NCBI GenBank assembly: GCA_045651205.1
Contig: JAZRSA010000020.1
Coordinates: 12,461-76,460, forward strand
DNA length: 64,000 nucleotides
DNA from: UMGS1649 sp045651205
GTDB lineage: Bacteria > Bacillota > Clostridia > TANB77 > CAG-465
Direction of reading: 5' to 3'
In this document: positions 9,137 to 17,250 of the stretch, piece after piece
Position numbering within the stretch: position 1 is the stretch's first letter
How the letters are laid out: every line of letters begins with the position of its first letter
Position numbers and translations under genes: made by a program
Notes under the pieces: model-generated
Databases searched by the model: none
The model's input: only the letters and a program-made list of their open reading frames with translations
What the model was told of the DNA's origin: nothing

Positions 9137-9164
9137 TTGAAAAAAGGACAAATTATGATATAAT
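9137..9164 (+). promoter_or_regulatory. Promoter of the DnaJ-like gene
   Basis: TTGAAA at 9137-9142, 16-base spacer, TATAAT at 9159-9164 with extended -10 TGA. No CIRCE element is visible, so HrcA control is not indicated. Confidence 0.75.
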
Positions 9165-9208
9165 AAGCTTGCAATAAACGTAGCAATAAATATAGAAAAG
9201 AGGTAGCT

Positions 9209-10144
9209 ATGAAACCAAAGGATTATTATGCTTTGCTTGGCGTGCATAAACGTTCTAGCAAAGAAGAAATCAAGCAAAATTACAGAAAATTAGCTAAGAA
9301 ATATCATCCTGATGCAAATGTAGGAAAACCTGAAATGGAAGAAATATTTAAGGACCTAACAGTTGGTTATGATATTCTTATGGATAAAGATAAAAAGAAA
9401 AAATACGACAGACAAGTCGTTAGATATAATTATGGTGCGCCACCTAAAGTAGAAAAAGATAAAACGAAGAAGTATGGCGTGAAAAACGAAAATGCAGCAA
9501 ATGAGTTTGTTTCTACAATACTAGGATTCGGTAAGGATGCAACACAAACAATAAAAACCAAAGCAAGCGAATTTAAAGTAAATATTGCTTCTAAGAAGAT
9601 TGCTAAGAAAGGTGATAACATAGAAGCTATATTAGAAATCGCTCTAGAAGATGGTCTGTTTGGTGCAGAAAAGAAAGTATCATTAAAAGCTGCTGGTGGC
9701 AAGGTGAACACATATACAGTACAAGTTCCTAAAGGAATAAAAGATGGTGAGAAAATAAGACTTGCAGCCTTAGGAAAACCAGGAAAAAATGGCGGTAAGA
9801 ATGGTGACTTGATTATAACTGTAAAACTAAAAGAACAACTAGATATTAAGTTAGATAAATTAGATATTATATCTAAAGTAAATCTTTCATATGCACAAGC
9901 AATAGTTGGAGATAAGATAAGAATTAAAATGTTTGGTGAAAGTATTGAGGTGACAATACCTGCTAATACAAAAGAAAGAGATAAGATTATAGTTGAAGGT
10001 AAGGGCTATACAACAAGCGATGGAACAAGAGGAAAACTTATTCTTGAAGCAAGTGTTACAGCACCAACAACGATAACAGATAAAGAAAGAAAAATATATG
10101 AGCAACTTTTAAAGGTTGAAAAACAGCAAACAAGAACAAAGTAA
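9209..10144 (+). CDS. DnaJ-type co-chaperone without zinc finger (CbpA-like)
   Basis: 311-residue J-domain protein that would stimulate a DnaK ATPase. The J domain is at residues 1-65 with HPD in KYHPDANVG; two DnaJ C-terminal substrate-binding subdomains follow (VQVPKGIKDGEKIRL and the distal GDKIRIKMF... region). There are no CxxCxGxG repeats, so it is a class II/CbpA-like protein, not the canonical DnaJ. AGAGGT precedes the ATG. It stands alone, away from grpE-dnaK, so it is probably an auxiliary co-chaperone. Confidence 0.9.
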   Translation: MKPKDYYALLGVHKRSSKEEIKQNYRKLAKKYHPDANVGKPEMEEIFKDLTVGYDILMDKDKKKKYDRQVVRYNYGAPPKVEKDKTKKYGVKNENAANEFVSTILGFGKDATQTIKTKASEFKVNIASKKIAKKGDNIEAILEIALEDGLFGAEKKVSLKAAGGKVNTYTVQVPKGIKDGEKIRLAALGKPGKNGGKNGDLIITVKLKEQLDIKLDKLDIISKVNLSYAQAIVGDKIRIKMFGESIEVTIPANTKERDKIIVEGKGYTTSDGTRGKLILEASVTAPTTITDKERKIYEQLLKVEKQQTRTK

Positions 10145-10150
10145 TTTTGT

Positions 10151-10188
10151 GAAACTAACAAGCATTAAACGCTTGTTAGTTTCTTTTT
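10151..10188. terminator. Terminator after the DnaJ-like gene
   Basis: A 13-bp stem (arm GAAACTAACAAGC) followed by a run of T. It overlaps the 3' end of the convergent gene and may act for both. Confidence 0.88.
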
Positions 10189-10710
10189 TATAAGAATCAA
10201 ATAGTCTTTTATTCCTTGTAATATGTTTTTAAATTTTGTAGTTTGTTTTGTTTCTAAAGCAGGCAGATTTGAACTGTTAATAACGTTTTCTTCAATATTG
10301 TATTTATTCATAAAAGAAGTTAATAAATCTTCTTGAATATTTAAATTAAAGCTCATCAAATTTTCTTTTTCTAGATTTTCTTTTAAACAAAAAGAAAATG
10401 TTATTTTTGAATGATGAGCCAAATTTAAAAGTGTACAATAATTTTCGCCTATACATTTCGTACATTTGGCAAGATTTGTTTTAATTATATTGTTTTGGTC
10501 ATCGTCGAAAAAATATTTGATGTATAAGTTGTTTTCGTATTGTTCATAACATATATTGTCTATAAGTTCACCATGATAACGTAAAATTATATTATTGTTT
10601 TGGGATATGTTCCCGAATATTGTAAAAATATTATTTTCAATAGTTTTTTTGAAAATACCGTTGCTATATCCAGTGTCGCAAATACAAGAATTATTCGCAT
10701 TTTCGTCCAT
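10165..10710 (-). CDS. Cys-rich hypothetical protein, 181 aa
   Basis: No family recognised. Cysteines cluster in CICDTGY near the N-terminus and CTKCIGENYC in the middle, a spacing that could hold a metal. The C-terminus is basic. The start is ATG at 10710 because GAGGTG lies 5 bases upstream; the longer frame from 10743 lacks such a site. Unlike the other orphan genes its codon choice is as AT-rich as the surrounding genome, so it is probably native. Confidence 0.65.
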   Translation of the reverse strand: MDENANNSCICDTGYSNGIFKKTIENNIFTIFGNISQNNNIILRYHGELIDNICYEQYENNLYIKYFFDDDQNNIIKTNLAKCTKCIGENYCTLLNLAHHSKITFSFCLKENLEKENLMSFNLNIQEDLLTSFMNKYNIEENVINSSNLPALETKQTTKFKNILQGIKDYLILIKKKLTSV

Positions 10711-10879
10711 AAAAACACCTCTACTTACATTGTTTGACATCATTTTACAGTAGCATTAGAGGTGATGCAACAAAATGTATAAAACTAGACAAAACGGGAT
10801 AAAAGTAGTGATGATTTGACACAATACAACAAAAAAGACAAAAATATATAATATACGAGTTCTAAATAATATAAAAATA

Positions 10880-10908
10880 TTGCACAAAAAAATACTTTGT
10901 GATAATAT
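10880..10908 (+). promoter_or_regulatory. Promoter of the VanW gene
   Basis: TTGCAC at 10880-10885, 17-base spacer, TAATAT at 10903-10908, with TGA before the -10. Confidence 0.65.
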
Positions 10909-10945
10909 AAATGAGTAAATATGTCAAAATTAGGAGGAAAAGATT

Positions 10946-12730
10946 TTGGGGAAGAAGAATAAGGGTATAGATTCGCCAGAACAAGTTAACGACGAAGTAA
11001 AAAACGAAGTAGTAGAAGAAGCAAAAATAAGCGAAGAAATAAAGGAAGAAAACAATATAGTAATAAATGCTGAAACAAAGAAAGACAAGAAGGTTAGAAG
11101 CGCAAAGATTGTTGATGAAAACAAATCTAAATTTGCGGGACTTAATAAAGGCCTTGCCATAGCTGGTATAATAGCAGCTGTTATAGCAATTTGTTTGGTG
11201 GCGTTTGCATTAACTAACAAGTTAAATGATAAAGTATATTCAAATATTTATTTAAACGGTGTAGATATGTCAGGAAAGACAAGAGAAGAAGTTTCTAAAT
11301 ATATAGATGAATATATGAATAAAGTTGCAACAAAACAAGTTGCGATTAAGAATGGCGAAACGGATTTAATAATAGTAACAGCGGATTCTATAGATTTAAT
11401 GATAGATAAGAATACAATGCTTGTTAAAGTAATGGCATATGGTAGAGATAAAAACAAAAATATCGTAGCTAACAATTTAGATATTGTTAAAGCATTATTT
11501 GAAAAGCAAAATGTAGAATTAGAATATTATTATACTGAGAGTAAACTTACAAATGTAGCAACAGAAGCAATTTTAGAAGTTGATGAAAGAGTAAAAGACG
11601 ATACATATACTGTAGATAAGGAAAGCAATACTCTAATTATAACAAAAGGTGCTAAAGGAAAAACAATATTAGCAACAGAATTTAAATCTGATCTTTTAGA
11701 AACTATGTTAGATGAAACAGACACTATTTATGAGTTAAAATTAGAAGATGCTGAGCGTAAAGAAATAGATGTAGATGTGCTTTATGCGGAAGTGCATAAA
11801 GATGCTAAGGACGCATATGCAGATGAAACAGTGAAACCAGCAATATATTACAAACATGAATTTGGAACAACTTTTGATAAAGAAGATTTAAGAAATGTTT
11901 TAGCTAAAGAAGAAAATAAAGCTGAGGGGAAAGTTATAAAATATAAATTAACTACAACTCAACCAAAAGTAACGATTCAAGAATTAACTAAAACATTATA
12001 TAAAGATACACTTGGAACTTTTACATCAGACTTCTCAAGTTCAGATGCAAATAGAGCAAGTAATGTTAGACTTGGTGCTAAAATGCTAAATGGTACAATA
12101 GTTATGCCAGGAGAAACATTCTCATTTAATAAAACAATGGGAGATTGCGGATTAGCGTCAAGAGGATTTAAATCAGCAGCTGTATTCAAGAATGGTAAAG
12201 TTGTTAAAGAAATTGGTGGTGGTATTTGCCAAATATCTTCATCACTTTATGTAGCAGCGTTATATGCTAATTTAGATATAGTAGCTAGAAGCCAACACGC
12301 ATTGCCAGTAGGATATGTTCCTGTAAGTTTAGATGCTACAGTATATTATCCAGGATTGGATTTCAAATTTAAAAATACTAGAAATTATCCAATTAAAATT
12401 TCAGCAACAACTACAACAAATAAGAGATTGGTTATAAAAATACTTGGAACTAAAGAAGAGGTAGAATATGATGTGAAATTGACATCATGGGTAACAGAAT
12501 ATATATCTCCTAAAGTTCAAAAACAAAACGACAGCAGTTTATTAGTAGGAAAGACTAAGACAATACAAAAAGGCGCAAATGGATATAAATCAGTAGCATA
12601 TAAAACAGTAAGTTTAAATGGAAAGGTTATATCTAAAACACAATTATCTTCAGATAGTTATGGAGCAACACCAACAATAATAGCAGTAGGAACAAAAAAA
12701 CAAGTAGATATATATAATGAGAAAGAGTAA
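10946..12730 (+). CDS. VanW-family membrane-anchored cell-wall protein (YoaR-like)
   Basis: 594 residues. A charged cytoplasmic N-terminus (1-68) leads into one membrane helix (about 69-90); the outside part has YoaR-type putative peptidoglycan-binding regions starting at NGVDMSGKTREE, then the VanW domain (GETFSFNKTMG, GGGICQISSSLY, ARSQHALPVGYVP). The function of VanW is unknown; family members associate with the cell envelope. The start is TTG at 10946, 8 bases after AGGAGG. Only 11 bases separate it from the transglutaminase gene, so the two form an operon. Confidence 0.9.
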   Translation: MGKKNKGIDSPEQVNDEVKNEVVEEAKISEEIKEENNIVINAETKKDKKVRSAKIVDENKSKFAGLNKGLAIAGIIAAVIAICLVAFALTNKLNDKVYSNIYLNGVDMSGKTREEVSKYIDEYMNKVATKQVAIKNGETDLIIVTADSIDLMIDKNTMLVKVMAYGRDKNKNIVANNLDIVKALFEKQNVELEYYYTESKLTNVATEAILEVDERVKDDTYTVDKESNTLIITKGAKGKTILATEFKSDLLETMLDETDTIYELKLEDAERKEIDVDVLYAEVHKDAKDAYADETVKPAIYYKHEFGTTFDKEDLRNVLAKEENKAEGKVIKYKLTTTQPKVTIQELTKTLYKDTLGTFTSDFSSSDANRASNVRLGAKMLNGTIVMPGETFSFNKTMGDCGLASRGFKSAAVFKNGKVVKEIGGGICQISSSLYVAALYANLDIVARSQHALPVGYVPVSLDATVYYPGLDFKFKNTRNYPIKISATTTTNKRLVIKILGTKEEVEYDVKLTSWVTEYISPKVQKQNDSSLLVGKTKTIQKGANGYKSVAYKTVSLNGKVISKTQLSSDSYGATPTIIAVGTKKQVDIYNEKE

Positions 12731-12741
12731 AAGAGGTACTT

Positions 12742-13884
12742 ATGAAAAAATCTTTTGTGAATATATGGTTTTTAATAATAGTAGTGGTTGCATGTGGATT
12801 CCTTGTGAAGAACATAATAGATAGATTTCATGTGGATGAAGATTTATTGAAATCCGAAGAATATACTTCGTTATATTATTACAACCAGTTAACAGATGAG
12901 CAAAAATTTCAATACGTAAAAATAGATCAAGAAATACAAAAACTAACTAGAGACATACATTTTGGGTTTGTTAAAAATTCTGCAATTAAGTCTGATGTTA
13001 CAGTTGTATTAGCGGCGATATATAATGATAGACCTGAATATTATTATCTACCACAAGATTATAATGTAAAAAGTATAAAATTAGGGCCTATTGAATATAC
13101 AATTTTAAAATTGAATTATACAGTAGATACTAAAAAAGAAAGAGAAAAGATGAATCTTGAACTTAATCAAATGGTAGAGCAAATAACATATGAAGTTCTT
13201 CATGATAAAATGACAGATTATGAAAAAGAGCTTGCTTTACACGATGCTTTAGTTAAGAGAGTAAATTATTATACATTTAAGGATATTAAAGAAATACCTA
13301 TATCAAAACATACTGCTTATGAAGCGTTAATAAAAGGTTCGGCGGTTTGCGATGGTATAGCAAAAGCTTATCAATTACTATTAGAAAAAGCAGGAATTGA
13401 ATCTATAATGGTTACAGGTAAAATAGGCGAAGTTGCACATGCTTGGAATATAGTTAAAATTGATGACGAATATTATCATGTAGATCCAACATCGGATACT
13501 ATAGAGATAGAGAATAAAAAACAAGTAATGCATAGATATTTTAACTTGTCAGATAAAGAATTAAAAAAGACACATGCGTTAGATAAAGAATTTAAAATTG
13601 TAGCGTGTGAAGGAACAAAGTATAATTATTATACATATAACAATTATGAAGTAAAATATACTGAGAGCTTAAGAAGTAAATTAGTAAAGATAATAAATAA
13701 ACAACTGGGCGCTGGTATTGTTGAATTTAGATTAGATAAATTATATTCAACACAAACGTTATTAGAAGAATTATACTATATTAATTTCAATAAGTGGGAA
13801 GATACTAATCAAACAAGTGTAGGATATCATAAAATAGATGATATATACGTGTTTGAAAATAAGAATACTAAAAGAGTTAGTTAA
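12742..13884 (+). CDS. Membrane-anchored transglutaminase-like protein
   Basis: 380 residues with an N-terminal membrane anchor (about 6-24). The transglutaminase/papain-like core carries a full triad: C203 in GSAVCDG, H233 in AHAWN and D248 in YHVDPT. Such proteins in Firmicutes are thought to act as peptidases or cross-linkers at the cell surface; the substrate is unknown. It sits 11 bases downstream of the VanW gene, with AGAGGT before the ATG, implying joint envelope function. The C-terminal 120 residues show no recognised domain. Confidence 0.88.
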   Translation: MKKSFVNIWFLIIVVVACGFLVKNIIDRFHVDEDLLKSEEYTSLYYYNQLTDEQKFQYVKIDQEIQKLTRDIHFGFVKNSAIKSDVTVVLAAIYNDRPEYYYLPQDYNVKSIKLGPIEYTILKLNYTVDTKKEREKMNLELNQMVEQITYEVLHDKMTDYEKELALHDALVKRVNYYTFKDIKEIPISKHTAYEALIKGSAVCDGIAKAYQLLLEKAGIESIMVTGKIGEVAHAWNIVKIDDEYYHVDPTSDTIEIENKKQVMHRYFNLSDKELKKTHALDKEFKIVACEGTKYNYYTYNNYEVKYTESLRSKLVKIINKQLGAGIVEFRLDKLYSTQTLLEELYYINFNKWEDTNQTSVGYHKIDDIYVFENKNTKRVS

Positions 13885-13920
13885 AATGAATAATTAAATA
13901 TATAATGCATAAAATTTAAT

Positions 13921-14568
13921 ATGAAACAGAACTTAAAAGGGTGGTCTGATGACCGCCCTTATTATATGATTTATCAAGATAAATATGCTTTAAAAAATAT
14001 ATATGCACAACTTAATATAGATCCCCCGGATGTTGGACTAGTATCGTATATTGGTACGAATACTAAAAGACAGACGAGGGATTATTCTGTTCATACAGAG
14101 CTGGGGAAAAGTAATGAACTAGGAAAAGGAAAAGAAAATAAGGATGGATATAAGGAAAAAAGAAAGGATAGAAGAGGCAAGATTGGAACTAGTTACATAG
14201 ATGTTGGAGAATCTAGTATAATTAGAGAATATGCAAATATTCAAGATATAAAAGAAATGAATAATATGTTGTTTTATAGAAAAATATTGCGTGGAATAAT
14301 AAAGTATTGTAATGAACAAGATAAACACCCCATTTGTTATATACATTCTACTATTGAACTTTATGAAGATTTTGTAGTGGATAATAAGAGTGAAGATGTG
14401 TTTGTAAAAATGAAAGGCGATTGTGTTTGGTTAAAAAGAAGTAATATGGAAACCAGTGAATTAAATATGGCTAAAATTATGGGTGAGGTTTGTTTAGTTG
14501 GATATGTTATCGAAGAAGCAAATGAAAATAGACCAAGGATAATAAAAGCTTTAGTCATATATACATAA
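13921..14568 (+). CDS. Hypothetical protein, up to 215 aa, start uncertain
   Basis: No family recognised. A long open frame with AT-rich codons like its neighbours. A basic, low-complexity stretch lies at about residues 60-85; the C-terminal part (FVKMKGDCVWLKR..., GEVCLVGYVIEE) looks globular. The ATG at 13921 has no ribosome binding site and is followed at once by a stable hairpin (13937-13960), so the true start may be further in, for example the ATG at 13969. It ends just before the murE promoter. Confidence 0.55.
   Translation: MKQNLKGWSDDRPYYMIYQDKYALKNIYAQLNIDPPDVGLVSYIGTNTKRQTRDYSVHTELGKSNELGKGKENKDGYKEKRKDRRGKIGTSYIDVGESSIIREYANIQDIKEMNNMLFYRKILRGIIKYCNEQDKHPICYIHSTIELYEDFVVDNKSEDVFVKMKGDCVWLKRSNMETSELNMAKIMGEVCLVGYVIEEANENRPRIIKALVIYT
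13937..13960 (+). terminator. Hairpin after the VanW-transglutaminase operon
   Basis: A 10-bp stem with one G-T pair (arm AAGGGTGGTC, loop TGAT) and an AT-rich, not T-pure, tail. It lies inside the first codons of the 13921 frame. It may be a terminator for the upstream operon or may mask initiation of this gene. Confidence 0.5.
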
Positions 14569-14571
14569 ATA

Positions 14572-14600
14572 TTTACATTAATAAGCTAGAATGGTATAAT
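14572..14600 (+). promoter_or_regulatory. Promoter of the murE-like gene
   Basis: TTTACA at 14572-14577, 17-base spacer, TATAAT at 14595-14600 with extended -10 TGG. Confidence 0.8.
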
Positions 14601-14619
14601 ACGACTAACGGAGGTTACT

Positions 14620-16092
14620 ATGACAGTAAAGGAGTTAATAAAATTATTAGAAAATAACGGTGGCGTTACAAAAACAGTGGTATATGAAAATACAAATAAT
14701 GTAGAAGTTAAGGATATAACATACAATTCTAAAGCTGCTACTAAAGATTCTGTGTTTTTTGTAAAAGGAGCCAACTTTAAAGTGGAATATATAGAAGATG
14801 CTATAAACAGGGGCGCGATTTTAGTTATAGCAGAGAAAGAATATGACATACAAAACGCAGGACTTGTTGTTGTACCTGATATTAGACATGCAATGGTGGT
14901 TTGTGCTGAAGAATTCTTTAATAAAGCATATAACAAAATAAATATGGTTGGATTAACTGGAACAAAGGGTAAAACAACTACTGCAACATACATACATAAT
15001 ATATTAAATTTAGAAAAAGGAGAAAGAACAGCACTTTTATCTACTATAGAAACATATACAGGTAAAAGATGTGAAGAATCTCACTTGTCTACACCAGAGG
15101 CTATAGAACTACAAAGGTATATAGCAGAAGCTGTAGAATCAGATTTAAGATATCTTGTAATGGAAGTATCATCTCAAGCAACTAAAACAGAAAGAATATT
15201 AAATACTAGTTATGATATAGGAATGTTTTTAAATATATCTGAAGATCATATAAGTCCAGCAGAGCATCCTAATTTTAATGATTATTTAAATTCTAAATTA
15301 GAGTTTTTGAAAAAGTGTAAAACAGTAATAGTTAACTACGAAACAGATTATCTAGAAGCTGTTTTGGATGCTGCTAAGGATGTTGAAAAATTAGTGACTT
15401 TTGGACCTGAAGAATTAAAAGATAAAGTGGATGTATATTATACAAATATACATAGAGAAAACGAACAGCTTGTATTTGAACTTGTGGATAATGGGGATAA
15501 AACAACATTCAAAACTAGAATGATGGGAGATTTCAATGTTCAAAATGCAACTGCTGCAATTCTTACAGCAAGAGAATTAGAAGTTAAAGAAGAAAATATA
15601 CTAAAAGGAATTGAAATGACCACTGTATCTGGAAGAATGAATGTGTTTAAAGGAAATAATAAAACAGTTATAGTAGACTATGCGCATAACAAATTGAGCT
15701 TTGAGAAATTTTTCGAAGCAGTAAAAAAAGATTATCCAAATTCAGAAATAGTTGCCTTGTTTGGTGCACCTGGGGGTAAAGCTTATGGTAGAAGACAAGC
15801 TATGTCTGAGGTTGCAAGTAAATATGCAAACAAGATATATTTAACAGCAGATGATCCGCAATTTGAAGTAGTTAAAGATATATGTAATGAACTTGCTACA
15901 TATATAACTGTACCATACGAGATAATAGAAGATAGAAAACAAGCAATAGAGTATGCGTTTAATAATATGAAAGAAAACGGGGTATTATGCTTGCTTGCTA
16001 AAGGTGAAGATAGATACCAACAAGTAAGAGGAAAACTAGAAGACTATGAATCGGATGTGGATATTGCAAAAAATATAACAAAAGAAGGATAG
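14620..16092 (+). CDS. MurE-type UDP-N-acetylmuramyl-tripeptide synthetase
   Basis: 490-residue Mur ligase. The P-loop GLTGTKGKTTT is at about residues 110-120, MEVSSQA and ISEDHISPAEH lie in the central domain, and VDYAHNKLSFEKF opens the C-terminal domain. MurE adds the third amino acid to UDP-MurNAc-L-Ala-D-Glu. The substrate-specificity motif, DNPR in meso-diaminopimelate enzymes, reads DDPQ here (ADDPQFE), so the third residue may not be DAP. ACGGAGG lies 6 bases before the ATG. It could be a paralogue rather than the sole MurE, so I give no symbol. The CPBP protease gene follows 7 bases later. Confidence 0.88.
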   Translation: MTVKELIKLLENNGGVTKTVVYENTNNVEVKDITYNSKAATKDSVFFVKGANFKVEYIEDAINRGAILVIAEKEYDIQNAGLVVVPDIRHAMVVCAEEFFNKAYNKINMVGLTGTKGKTTTATYIHNILNLEKGERTALLSTIETYTGKRCEESHLSTPEAIELQRYIAEAVESDLRYLVMEVSSQATKTERILNTSYDIGMFLNISEDHISPAEHPNFNDYLNSKLEFLKKCKTVIVNYETDYLEAVLDAAKDVEKLVTFGPEELKDKVDVYYTNIHRENEQLVFELVDNGDKTTFKTRMMGDFNVQNATAAILTARELEVKEENILKGIEMTTVSGRMNVFKGNNKTVIVDYAHNKLSFEKFFEAVKKDYPNSEIVALFGAPGGKAYGRRQAMSEVASKYANKIYLTADDPQFEVVKDICNELATYITVPYEIIEDRKQAIEYAFNNMKENGVLCLLAKGEDRYQQVRGKLEDYESDVDIAKNITKEG

Positions 16093-16099
16093 TGATAAA

Positions 16100-17104
16100 A
16101 TGAATAAAGATATTAAAACAAAAATTGGGTTATCACTTATAATGCTAGCTCAAATGGCATTTCTTATAACGATATTATGTACTATTAAATCAGCTTTGGG
16201 CGATGTTAGAACGGATAATTTGGGATTTTCAATATTTATCATGGTTATAATGTTTGCCGCATTGTTAGGGGATAAAATTAAATATACCAAGAAATATTTA
16301 CTTGTAGGAAATGTGTTTTTGTTTTTGCTGATTCCAACCATGTTTTTTAGAATAACAACAATACTAAATATATTGTTGCTAATATTTATAAAACAAGAGA
16401 AGAGAGAGAAAATCAATTTTAAAGAAGCGGCTAAACAACTATCAATAGAGAACTATAATGTAAGAAAAAAAGACTGGGTATTAATTATAATACTTTTGGT
16501 AACGTATTTTGGACAAAATTTTATAAAAGAAGAGTGGCTAGAAATTTTATCTCCAATAATGTTAATAGTATTTACAATAGGATTGCATTTGCTGCTTATC
16601 ATATTAGCAATAGCAGCGTTTTATAAAGAAATTAAAGAAGGAATAAAAATAATAGTAAAGAATTTCAGATTAACAGTTAGATATATGTTAAAACTATTTA
16701 TAATAATGCTTATAGCAATGTCTGTAGCAACGTTGATATCTACGTCGATAACAAATAAAATGACATCTGTAAATCAACAAGCTATTGAAAGTCTACCGCT
16801 ATATATAGCGGCTCCGCTTGCGGTGTTGTGGGCACCTTTTGTAGAAGAAGCAACATTTAGGGGTGCGTTTAAAAAAATAATAAAACATAAGTCGTTGTTT
16901 ATAATAATATCAGGCTGTATATTTGGATATATGCATGCTATAAATGAGGCATCGTTATTAATAGCGTTGGCTACATCGTTGCCTTATGCGATTATAGGTA
17001 TGGTGTTTGCTTATTCATATGCAAAGACGAACAATTTGGCGATAAATATATTATTCCATTTGTTATATAACTCGCTTGCAGTACTAGTATCAACATTGAA
17101 ATAA
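16100..17104 (+). CDS. CPBP-family intramembrane metalloprotease
   Basis: 334-residue polytopic protein with about eight hydrophobic segments. Signature motifs are EEATFRG (EExxxR), FGYMHAI (FxxxH) and FHLLYNS (HxxxN) in the C-terminal third, the catalytic glutamates and histidines of the Abi/CPBP (Rce1-like) family. Family roles include prenyl-protein-type proteolysis and bacteriocin self-immunity; no bacteriocin gene is visible here. It follows the murE-like gene by 7 bases, so it is probably co-transcribed. Confidence 0.88.
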   Translation: MNKDIKTKIGLSLIMLAQMAFLITILCTIKSALGDVRTDNLGFSIFIMVIMFAALLGDKIKYTKKYLLVGNVFLFLLIPTMFFRITTILNILLLIFIKQEKREKINFKEAAKQLSIENYNVRKKDWVLIIILLVTYFGQNFIKEEWLEILSPIMLIVFTIGLHLLLIILAIAAFYKEIKEGIKIIVKNFRLTVRYMLKLFIIMLIAMSVATLISTSITNKMTSVNQQAIESLPLYIAAPLAVLWAPFVEEATFRGAFKKIIKHKSLFIIISGCIFGYMHAINEASLLIALATSLPYAIIGMVFAYSYAKTNNLAINILFHLLYNSLAVLVSTLK

Positions 17105-17119
17105 TTTAAAAATAAAATA

Positions 17120-17159
17120 AAAAGAATAAAAGTAGAGTAAAATCTAGTTTTATTCTTTT
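17120..17159 (+). terminator. AT-rich terminator after the CPBP protease gene
   Basis: A 12-bp stem, arm AAAAGAATAAAA pairing with TTTTATTCTTTT across a 16-base loop. Confidence 0.6.
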
Positions 17160-17187
17160 GTATATATAGCAAAATAACTAACGCTAC

Positions 17188-17216
17188 TTGACATAATCTT
17201 AAACTTGCGTTAAAAT
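17188..17216 (+). promoter_or_regulatory. typA promoter
   Basis: TTGACA at 17188-17193, 17-base spacer, TAAAAT at 17211-17216. Confidence 0.8.
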
Positions 17217-17250
17217 ATTTAATTAGAGTTTTAATGAAAGAAGGAAATTT

